Positions 48,082-57,363 of a DNA stretch of 64,000 bases are shown piece after piece. Under the pieces are notes generated by a model. The model had not been told where the DNA came from and searched no databases. It was given only the letters and a program-made list of their open reading frames with translations. Every line of letters begins with the position of its first letter. Position 1 is the first letter of the stretch. Location: positions 222,773,741 to 222,837,740 of the forward strand of contig CM041465.1 in the NCBI GenBank assembly GCA_023213395.1. The letters are read 5' to 3'. Position numbers and translations under genes: made by a program. This stretch comes from Cycas panzhihuaensis. Its lineage: Eukaryota; Cycadophyta.

Positions 48082-48463
48082 GGGTTGAGGTTGAGTACGA
48101 AGTTGCAAGGGCAAAATTCCCAAGACAAAATGAATGCGGCATAGGATGGAATGGATATTGAATTGGGGTTGAAGGAGTTAAATTAGCCTTGCCATCTTTA
48201 AGTTGTTCTACATCGAATGATACTATATAGGGTGATGAAGAATGTATGGACTCCAAGTCAACTACTTTTGAAGAGAGCCAATTAATGAGCTCTAAAACCT
48301 CGCAATGGCAACCAATGAAAATGGTGACTCAAAATCAACAACCAATGAAAATAAGCACTCAAAATCAGCACCAAGAAGCATGCCCAATACAAAAATCGGC
48401 CACAAATTGCACATAAAAAATTCATGGAACTTCCATGATGTGAAAATCAGCCCTGATCACAGG
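48082..48463 (-). other. Right interior (leader) of element Y
   Basis: Non-coding DNA between the W insertion and the Y primer site. It has a local direct duplication of aaccaatgaaaat with ctcaaaatca at about 48310-48370. Confidence 0.5.
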
Positions 48464-48476
48464 CCTTGATACCAAT

Positions 48477-48651
48477 TGATATGAACCAAATTGCTCAGAT
48501 AACATTGGTTGAAGAGATGTCAGGCAATATAATACACAAAAAAAGACAACCCTTCAAAATAAAAACTAGCTTGCTATTTCATGAACAGTAAACAAGTTTA
48601 TATACAAGAGACATGCAAACTACTAATTATAGCCCAATTACACCTAACTGG
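48477..48651 (-). repeat. 5' LTR of element Y, outer half
   Basis: Starts TGATATGAACC two bases from the primer-site complement ccttgatacca (48464-48474). Interrupted after ACTGG (48647-48651) by element Z and resumes after the duplicated ACTGG at 57106. Confidence 0.9.
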
Positions 48652-48981
48652 TGTTGGGAATAATCCCAATGTATGTGCACTAGAGCGCTTAGGGCCCCTC
48701 AAAGCCACCTTTCAGGGCCCCTAGGGCACCTTGAGCCGTTCAAAAGCCGCCCGGACCGACCACTCACTCACGTGAGGTAACGATCACCGCTATTTATTTT
48801 TATATTTTTCAAACTAACCTTAATTGTTGTGCGCTAGGGTGATGGCGCCCGACGCCTCCCGAATTCTCTATATAAGGGTTGGGAATACCTCGGTGTTTAT
48901 TAACACCGCCACTCTATTGAAATTGCCGTTGTACTCAAGATGAGAACGCCGTGATGTCCTCGCTCCCTCCCGGCTCCATCA
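48652..48981 (+). repeat. 5' LTR of element Z
   Basis: TGTTGGGAATAATCCCAAT to GGCTCCATCA. TATA box ctatataagg at 48868-48877. The first 17 bases contain the small palindrome ttgggaataatcccaa. Confidence 0.95.
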
Positions 48982-48983
48982 TT

Positions 48984-48995
48984 TGGTATCAGAGC
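48984..48995 (+). other. Primer-binding site of element Z
   Basis: tggtatcagagc, an exact match to the plant initiator tRNA-Met site, two bases after the LTR. Confidence 0.93.
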
Positions 48996-51900
48996 CACGT
49001 TGTCTATTTTCTGGTTTTAGTTGCTCAAACGTCTGGCGGAACATATCTATATGACTGCTCGTTGAGATTCTGGCGAGCTCACCGATCTGCTGGAGAAGAC
49101 GGATCTGGATTCCATCCACTGTGGAGGAAGATCTCCCGCTCGGAAGTTTGCACTCAAACCAGGTTCTTCGGTTCCTTTTATTTTTTAAACATATAAACAA
49201 ATAATTTTGATATATGCCTTTTACTTATTCTTTTGATCTTTATAAGTGCTCGATAGATCTGTAGTATTATTACCATCTGTATTCTGTGCATTCTCTGCAT
49301 TTGTACTGAACAACTCTCAATATATATATATAGTTTACTTGTTCTTCGTTTATCCATCTCTGCTGTTATCTCTGTCCTCTGTGGTTAATACGCAGCTACT
49401 GTTGGATTTCATTAATACGCAGCCGATCTTGTTAGTAGTATTTGCGTTATCCGTTTGCCGCCTCATTATTGAGTACCTGTGTTAGTACTATTGGCCGTAC
49501 TCACTTCCATCCTCGCATTGCATTATTCTTACAGTCCATTCATTGTGCGTTCGCCATATTCGGTGACTATATTGCACTGCACTCTCCGTCCCCGTGTCGG
49601 CGCCCAGATCTCTTAGCCTCGCCTGATCCCGGATCCCTTAGCCTTGCACTCACAGATTCTGCCTCGCCTTGAGAAGGCATATCTGCGTTCTGTCCTTTCT
49701 GCTCTCCGTCCTGAGAAGGCATGTCCTTTCTGCTCTCCGTCCTGAGAAGGCATATCGTTCGTTGGCCTCTTCTGCGCTCCCGTTGGCCTCTGCGAGTTTT
49801 TGCATCTCAAATGCGTTCTGCATCGGTCTATTGGAAACTTAAATTATATTCGCCGTCGCCTTTATGCGTTGATATCGCCTTTATTGTTGATTTGTTTGCT
49901 TTTACTATTGCTGCATTTAATCGGATTTATTGGATTCGTTTGAGTATATTCGCCGTCGCCTTTGTGCGTGATTAAATCTTTGTGCATTTATATTTTGCGT
50001 TGCGATTCATTCATTCATATTTACCATATTGCGTACGCCTGCTGATCATATTCATTACGTTTTTCATTCATTATTACAGCTTATATATTGCTTTGTTCTG
50101 CTATTCATTCATTCATATTTGATATATTTTGAGTGCGCCTGCCCCGTTTGATCTTTGCTACGGCTTTCATTATTACGGTTTTGTGTTTGTATGTATTCAT
50201 CATTATTACGGCTTTGTGTTTGTTTGTAACTCTACGTCATTATTGCGTTTATACATTGCGCTATGCTTGTGTTATTATTTCCGTTGCATTATTATTATTC
50301 GGTTCATTAAACCATATTCCTCATAATCATATTTATTTATTGTATGATTTAAAATCCAGGTTTTAAGGGTTTTAAGTTTTGTTTTTTAACCCGACGAGCG
50401 ATTTCACCCTCTTGGCATCGGAGGTTTCCGTTATCTGACTGGTCTTGGGTTCAATCCCAGCTCAGTCCCTCTTCAGACCCGATTTTAAAGAAGTTTTTCA
50501 ATTTTAAACTTTATTTTTTTTTTAAATTTTATTTTTTCATAGGGTTATTGGCGCTTTTGTGGCCATAACTTCTATTTGGCTCATCGGTTTTAGACGAAAC
50601 CTGTGCCAATAGATCAGAAATTTTCCGTAGATCGATTTCGACTGGTCATAAGACCAATTTGGTGCCCATTTGACCTTGTTTCGACCTTTTTAACATTGGA
50701 CTTTCGAAATTTCAGCAGTTTTTACTTTTTTAACAAAATCGGTTTTAGAACTGGCTGTCATTTACTTTTGGTAAACTGTTTTGTGTCTGAATTCTCTCTA
50801 TAGCAATCTACGTCATATAGACTTTAATACCCATTTTTTATTTCAATTCTTTGAGTTCATTTTCACCAATATTTTAATCGCTAAAATAAGAAATTTAGTT
50901 GTTTTTGCCTGTTTCTTGAACATTCTCCATAAAGACACTTGTTACTTTTTTCACTATAACTTTTGCAATTTTTATCGATTTCATTTTTCAAACCGTTGGG
51001 AAGCTGACTCATTTCTCTTCATTGTGATATATTTTTCCATATATTTTGACACAATTTTCTCATATTTCAAATCAGCTAAAGTTGAGGTATTTTATTGGCC
51101 TAAATCTGCTTTTTTTACACCTGTTTAATATATTCTTTCAAAATTTTTAATTGGCAGAATATTAATTACTTCATCAATAATATTTGATCATTTGTTCAAC
51201 TTTTCTAAGGATTAATTAGTATTTTTATGCAATTTTTGCCTACCCTGCTCCTGTTAGGCTCCATAAGGAGGTCTATTCCTTTGCCTCATTCAAAACGTGA
51301 TTTATTGGTATCCATTTTCAAAACCGTCTGTTTTATTGGATTCACATCTCAAAGAATCTACATATTGATAAAATTTTAAGCTATTCTGACCTCATTCAAT
51401 ATAGTTTTCAATCAGTTAAAGTTGAGTATATATATACAACCTAACAAGCTTGTCTTCTTTCAAAAATTGTAAAGAAAATTCTAGTTCATATTTCCTTGTT
51501 TACTCAAGTTTCTGCTTGATCTTTCTACAAGCACTTTACATTATTTTTGAACAAGCATTTGTTTATAAGGCAATACATAAAAGTTGTTCTTAAAATAAGT
51601 TTTTTTACATTGAAGATTTATTATTCATTTGAGAAATTGGCATCTGTTTTGAAAACTATCTATTCTCAAAAGTTTATTTTTAAATCTTGCATGAGTGAAA
51701 AGTTTTGAGCATCATTACTTCATTTTTTATTGTTTTACTTTAAAAGTGTATCAAAGTTCTTCTTCATTATTGGAAAATATCATCCTTCTTGCACTTATAA
51801 AAGGAAAATTGTATTTCTTTTCAAAGGCATATTACATTTGTTTAAAGGGCATTATATGTTTTTTGAAAAAAAGGCAAAAGAGTTTTTTTAAAAGTTTTCA

Positions 51901-52585
51901 TTTCATCTTGCTTAGAGCATTTTTTTTTCTGTTATCAAAAGAATTTTTCTTTTTCTAAGCAAGACCACATTGCTAAATAGATTAGTTTTCACATTAAATA
52001 AGATAATCCCGAATTGAACCACACTTTTTCCAAATTGCAAGGGGAACGTTAGGACCTCGGTTACCACCTCGACACGCTAATCGGCCTACTCATATTGGAT
52101 GAGGACAGCCATTAGCTATCGTGTATACTTGGCGGTGAGGTGCGTAACCTTTTCATTTTATGGTGTTTGGAGACCAAGGCTAGACACGGAGAGGGTGAGT
52201 GCCTTTGGTTCGAGAACCTTCACCGCTAGATCCGTCGTTAGGCATAAATCCGCAGTGGACCAACAATTGTGGGGGTGTCAAAGCCTTCTTAGCACCCCAC
52301 GATCTTGAGGTATATAGAGCCTAGCGCCCGCACTGCATAAAGGGTCCCCTGCTTTTGCCATCCGTAAGGTGCGCCATTGATGTAATAGCAACCAAGGTTG
52401 CCCAGGAGAAACATAAACTTAGAGCCTAGTAGCCTTTCTAGGTCCTAGTTCATTTGTTTAAACTTTGGAAAACCTTGGGATATATACTTGGAAATAATTT
52501 CTTTCATTTAAGTTCTTTCAAATTTTTTACATTCAAATATTTTTTGCTATTGCATTTATCAGATTTTATACAACCTTAATTTAAA
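48996..52585 (+). other. Long leader of element Z with repeats
   Basis: 3.6 kb without a recognisable protein between primer site and gag. It includes an exact 31-bp tandem duplication (49692-49753), repeated attcgccgtcgcctt at about 49849 and 49949, repeated ttacgg.tttgtgtttgt near 50176 and 50205, and a tRNA-like stretch near 50418-50460. The part from 50500 to 51980 is T-rich. The last 600 bases are more GC-rich. Confidence 0.7.
49692..49753. repeat. Exact 31-bp tandem duplication
   Basis: Two adjacent identical units starting gtcctttctgctctccg. The tail of the unit (gagaaggcat) occurs once more just upstream at about 49671-49680. Confidence 0.92.
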
Positions 52586-53641
52586 ATGACGTCTAGTTTT
52601 GGGAATATGATTATTCCTAAATTTGATGGAAATAATTTTCTTAACTGGAGTAGGAGGATGAGGCCCATCCTCATAGCAAATGAAATGTGGGATATAGTGA
52701 GAAATGGTTACAATGACTTAGGATCAAATCCAACTGATACTGAAAAAGCTACATACAAAGAAAATATCAAAAAAGATAATGAAGCCTTAGCCCTTATTTT
52801 TTGTGCTTTGGAAGATCATGTTTTCCCACGAGTTAGTGAATCCCTTAAGTCTAAAGAGGCTTGGGATACTTTACAGCTTATATACGAAGGGGCTGCGTCC
52901 TCTAAACTACAAAACTTAAGAAGTAAGTTCGAAAATTTACGTATGATGCCTCATGAATCAATAACTGAATTTATGACCAAGATTCAAGATATAGTTAACC
53001 AAATGAGGTCCCTTGGGGATATCTTAACCGAACAAAGAGTCGTTGAACGAATTCTTCGATGTGTAGGAGCTGTTAGACGCTTTGAAATGGTAGCTACTAG
53101 TATTAGTGTATCTAAAAACCTAAGTACCCTCAAAATAGAACAACTTACTGCTATGCTTATGTCCATAGAAGAGCAACAAGCTGCCAATGAAACCTTAGAA
53201 CATGCCTTTGCTACAAAGGCCAACATTCAACCTAACCCTCAAGATAGCACCTCAAAACAAAACGAATCTCCTTTAAGGAGAAAAGATGAAAACCCTAGAA
53301 ATGAACCTAGACAAAATCCTCCACGATACCAAGCTCCTCATAATAGACAAGGACGACCCCCACAACATAAAAACTCTCCAAGACATTCGAACACTCAAAG
53401 AAACCCAAACCAACGAAGACAAGTTGAAAATCATTCTTGTTGTCCACATTGTCATGGGAACCCACAACCTTCTAAAACACCTCAAAACTATCGTGACCAA
53501 CCAAGAAATAATCATACTCAATTCTATGAGGAAAGGGGGAGACCTTTCAACCTTGATCACTCTCCACCAAGGAATCAAAATCTTAGTTATGGAAAAGAGA
53601 TCAACAATATTGCACTTATTGTCGAGAAATGGTCACACTGA
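52586..53641 (+). pseudogene. Element Z gag, 351 codons open
   Basis: Starts at the first ATG after the leader: IPKFDGNNFLNWSRRMRPIL, the classic copia gag opening. The UBN2 core (AWDTLQLIYEGAASSKLQ) occupies about residues 55-190, then a long basic Asn/Gln/Pro/Arg-rich region. The zinc knuckle is split over frames: C-T-Y-C is read in one (from about 53612), N-G-H-T-E-D-K-C in another (about 53625-53649). The gag frame itself ends KWSH at 53641. The 351-codon gag frame thus lacks a working knuckle as sequenced. Confidence 0.9.
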
Positions 53642-53644
53642 AGA

Positions 53645-54008
53645 TAAGTGTTTTTCAAAACATGGACCACCCTCTAGAGGACATGTGTCAAATACATCAG
53701 AATCTAAAATCAACAATAGGTTATTTCTATCTAGTTTTTCAGCCCTAGAAGAAGATGACGATAGTTGGTACATTGATTCCGGTTGTTCCACCCACATGAC
53801 CCATAAAGAACAATTATTTCAAACTTTGGATACAAATAAGAAAGGGTCTATTATGTTTGGAGACAACACTTCTCACCAATCGATTGGAAAAGGTAACATT
53901 GCCTTATTGACTGATAGTGGTGAATATAAATATTTAAATGATGTTCTATATGTCCCTGCTTTAAGGAAAAACTTACTCTCAGAGGATGATGATGGGACAA
54001 GACTATAA
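53645..54008 (+). pseudogene. Element Z protease
   Basis: SWYIDSGCSTHMTHKEQLF (about 53764-53820) keeps the catalytic D-S-G. VLYVPALRKNLLS closes the domain, after which a frame change occurs at about 53977. It is in a different frame from gag because of indels near the zinc knuckle. Confidence 0.88.
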
Positions 54009-55010
54009 AATAATTTTTGACAACGCGAATGTGTCATTAAAGACAAACGACAAAATGAAGCTATTGTTGCTAGGGGTATCATGACTAAAGATCGCGTATT
54101 TAAACTTACTATCACCCCTCGGATACATATGCCCTTAGAACTACAACTACTATGGATAGTGACCTATGGCATCGACGCTTTGGCCACCTTAATTATACCA
54201 GCTTAGCCCTTATGAAAAGATTAGATATGGTTAATGGCTTGCCCCTATTGATGTTAATAAAGAGTTGTGTGAGGATGCCTTCTTGGAAAACACCATAGAG
54301 AAAGTTTTCCAGACTTTTAGCCATCGGCATCCGCCTCTTCAACTCAGATACAGATATTTGTGGCCCAATGGCTACTCCCTTCCTTGGTGTGCCAAATATT
54401 TCCTTACATTTATTGATGACTTTACAAGAAAGACTTGGGTGTTCTTTCTCAAATACAACTGATGCTTTTGACCACTTTGTTGACTTCAAAACCTTCGTTG
54501 AGCGACAAAGTGGATATCATATCCTCTCCTTAAGATCAGATAATGGGGGAGAATTTACCTCTAATATCTTCAAAGATTACTGTATCCAACATGGGATTAG
54601 GCGACAACATACCAACCCCTACACCCCACAACAAAATGGTGTAGCTGAAAGGAAAAACAGAACTATCGTAGAAATGGCACGTTGTATGCTTAAAGATAAA
54701 AACTTAGGCCATGAATGTCCATACCGCAGTCTACTTACTTAATCGATGTTCCACAAAAGCCGTTAGGGGGAAGACACCAGAAGAAGCATGGACAGGTTAT
54801 AAACCTAGTATCCGTCACCTTAAGGTATTTGGTCGCTTAGCCTATGCCCACATTCCTGACCAAAGAAGAACCAAATTAGATGATCATAGTGTAAAATGTA
54901 TCTTTATTGGATATAGTGAATCGTCAAAATCTTACAAAGTTTATGATCCCAAATCCCGAAAAGTTATACTGAGTAGGGATGTCAAATTTCAAGAAGACAC
55001 CTACTATCAA
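54009..55010 (+). pseudogene. Element Z integrase, frame-broken
   Basis: The zinc domain spans DLWHRRFGHLNYTSLALMK (about 54160-54217) and a damaged C-x2-C block near 54265-54285. The core shows FIDDFTRKTWVFFLKYN (about 54411-54462), LRSDNGGEFTSNIF (about 54532-54573) and YTPQQNGVAERKNRTIVEMA (about 54621-54680). All three catalytic acidic positions are therefore visible, but in different frames. The end CIFIGYSESSKSYKVYDPK (about 54898-54954) lies in the long downstream ORF. Confidence 0.9.
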
Positions 55011-56123
55011 AATAATCACGAACAACAGAAAGACATTACCATTAAGTTTAATGCATCAAATACATCTAAATATATGCCTCCTATGTGGAGAAACTCTCCG
55101 GAAACTACTAGGGAAACAACATCCCCTCAACCACCATCACAACCACTACCTAAATGGGTTCAACGCAATCATGACTTAGGAGACATATTGGATAACAATC
55201 GAAGATCTACACGTTCACACAAAGTTAACTTTGCTCTAATGAGTAAGTTACTTGAAAGTCATGAGCCTCAAACCTTTGGTGAGGCTAATCAACATGAGGC
55301 CGCAAAAGCCATGCAAGAGGAATATAAATCTATAGTTAAAAATGACACTTGGGAACTTGTAGACTTACCACCAAGAAAGAAAGCCATTGGAAGCAAATGG
55401 GTTTATAAGACTAAGTTCCACTCTGATGGATCAATTGATAAATATAAAGCTCGTTTAGTTGCCAAAGGATATGCCCAAAGAGAAGGCATAGACTATACTA
55501 AAACATTTGCCCCAGTTGCTAGAATGGAATCAGTTCGCATGATAATAAGTTTAGCCACTCAAATGGGTTGGCCTGTTTATCAAATGGACGTAAAACGTGC
55601 TTTCTTAAATGGTTATATCCAAGAAGATATCTATGTCTCTCAACCCCTCGGTTTTGAAGTCAGGGGGGAAGAAAACAAAGTGTATAAGTTAAAGAAAGCA
55701 TTATATGGTCTAAAACAAGCACCTAGGGCTTGGTATTCCCATATCGACACATATCTTAAAGATCAAGGGTTTGAAAGATCTCAAGCAGATCCAAACCTAT
55801 ACACCAAAATTAAAGGAAATTCGATATACGTAGACGACTTAATTTATACCGGAAATGACTCCCAACTTTTAAATCAATTTAAAGAAGCTATGTGTAAGGA
55901 ATTCGAAATGACAGACTTAGGTCTTATGCACTACTTCCTAGGATTGGAAGTGTGGCAAGATAAACAAGGAATATTTATCTCTCAACGTAAATATATATTA
56001 GACCTTCTACAAAGATTTAATATGACAAACTCAGAAACCATTATCAATACCAAAGAATTGGAATTAAACTGTCTAAGACAGATGACTCAACTTCAGTTGA
56101 TCCCACTCACTATAGACAACTAA
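54711..56123 (+). pseudogene. Element Z integrase end plus reverse transcriptase, 470 codons open
   Basis: The longest open frame of the window. After the integrase end and a Pro-rich connector, the RVT_2 domain reads YKTKFHSDGSIDKYKARLVA, FAPVARMESVRMI, VYQMDVKRAFLNG (first catalytic Asp), KKALYGLKQAPRAWY and YVDDLIYTGND (YVDD at 55827-55838). A few residues before YVDD appear deleted: GNSIYVDD lacks the usual hydrophobic strand I-x-x-V-x-L. A frame change near 56040-56070 separates RT from RNase H. Confidence 0.92.
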
Positions 56124-56745
56124 TTGGTAGCCTACTTTATTTAACCTCTACTCGACCTGATATAACATATTCCGTAAGTGTTGTATCTAGATTTATGCAG
56201 GATCCAAAGACATCTCACTGGCAAGCTGCTAAAAGAATCCTCAGATACCTTAAAGGGACTTCAGACTTTGGATTATACTACAAACCTACATCCGAGTTTC
56301 AGTTAACTGGTTATACAGATTCAGATTAGGCTGGTGATATTGATGATAGAAAATCTACTTCCGGTTATGCATTTAGTATGGGATCAGCAGTAGCTTGGAG
56401 TACAAAGAAACAAAATACTGTTTCCTTATCCACAGCTGAAGCATAATATAAAGCCGCAGTGTTAGGAGCTTGTGAATCAATCCTAAGAAGACTCTTACAG
56501 ATTTTCAAATTAAACAAAGAAGGTCCTACAAAAATTTGGTGTGACAATCGTAGCGCTATTCAAATGACCAAAATCCAAGATTCCATGGCGTAACAAAGTA
56601 CATTGAAACTCAATACCACTTCATTCGGAACTTGTACAAGGTAATGTATAGAGTTGACTTATTGTAGCAATCAAGATCAAACAATGGATATTTTTACAAA
56701 GGCCTTGGGAAAAATCAAGTTTGAAAAGTTCGAGATGATTTAGGA
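56100..56745 (+). pseudogene. Element Z RNase H with two nonsense codons
   Basis: [35 protein letters not shown], then YTDSD followed by a stop at 56327-56329 where W is expected (TGG to TAG). KSTSGYAFSMGSAVAWSTKKQ follows, then a second stop at 56444-56446 in place of Glu (STAEAEYKA region). The tail shows IWCDNRSAIQMTK and FTKALGKIKFEKFEMI, one or more frames over. Confidence 0.9.
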
Positions 56746-56773
56746 GTCATACACATTGGGCTTATGGGGAGAA

Positions 56774-57105
56774 TGTTGGGAATAATCCCAATGTATATGC
56801 ACTAGAGCTTAGGGCCCCTCAAAGCCACCTTTGAGGGCCCCTAGGGCACCTTGAGCCGCTCAAAAGCCGCCGGACCGACCACTCACGTGAGGTACGATCA
56901 CCGCTTATTTATTTTTATATTTTTTCAAACTAACCTTAATTGTTGTGCAGCTAGGGTGATGGCGCCCGACGCCTCCCCGAATTCTCTATATAAGGGTTGG
57001 GAATACCTCCCTGGTGTTTATTAACACCGCCACTCTATTGGAAATTGCCGTTGTACTCAAGATGAGAACGTCGTGATGTCCTGCTCTGCTCCTCCGGCTC
57101 CATCA
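56774..57105 (+). repeat. 3' LTR of element Z
   Basis: Same ends as the 5' LTR and the TATA box ctatataagg at about 56986-56995. Differs from 48652-48981 by about four substitutions outside the last 30 bases and about ten one- to four-base indels. Confidence 0.95.
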
Positions 57106-57358
57106 ACTGGTTGGAATCTAAGAGACATGCAAACTACCATTTATAGATCAGTTGGACCTAATTGATTGGAATTTATCTTAATTGACTCAATTGCTAACTT
57201 GTTGACTAAGTGATTAACTCACTAGCTCCCTATTTCAACTTGCGATCCTAACATGAGAACCCACACGTATAATAAAAATGTACTAAAAAGTACCTAAATC
57301 TAATTAATATAAGCCATAGTACATTTATGCCACCTGATACACATAAAATAGCTCATCA
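57106..57358 (-). repeat. 5' LTR of element Y, inner half
   Basis: Begins with the duplicated ACTGG and ends AGCTCATCA at 57358. Matches the second half of 40300-40735, including taattaatataagccata. Confidence 0.9.
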
Positions 57359-57363
57359 TGGCC

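Larger units (their letters stand above)
48652..57105 (+). mobile_element. Element Z: nearly complete copia retrotransposon
   Basis: 8.45 kb, LTRs of 330 and 332 bp, an exact initiator-Met primer site, purine tract tatggggagaa, and perfect target duplication ACTGG (48647-48651, 57106-57110). All copia domains are present and their sequence is well conserved. The frame is, however, broken by small indels and two nonsense changes in RNase H. A 3.6-kb leader makes it longer than most copia elements. It sits within an LTR of Y and is among the youngest insertions here. Confidence 0.95.
40300..57358 (-). mobile_element. Element Y: coding-poor LTR retrotransposon inserted in the LINE
   Basis: LTRs at 40300-40735 and 48477-48651 plus 57106-57358 (split by Z). 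The primer-site complement lies at 48464-48474 and the purine-tract complement just right of 40735. Perfect target duplication TGGCC at 40295-40299 and 57359-57363, inside a LINE Trp-Pro codon pair. Without W and Z its interior is only about 3 kb and has no recognisable domain. Confidence 0.9.

Noticed and set aside
50380-50480. A real tRNA gene in the leader of Z.
   Set aside because: The A and B boxes fit, but I could not fold an acceptor stem or a standard 7-base T loop. Kept only as a tRNA-like finding.
49246-51958. Several 60-115 codon plus ORFs in the Z leader.
   Set aside because: Phe/Leu/Ile-rich translation of T-rich DNA without motifs. Overlapping frames are equally open.
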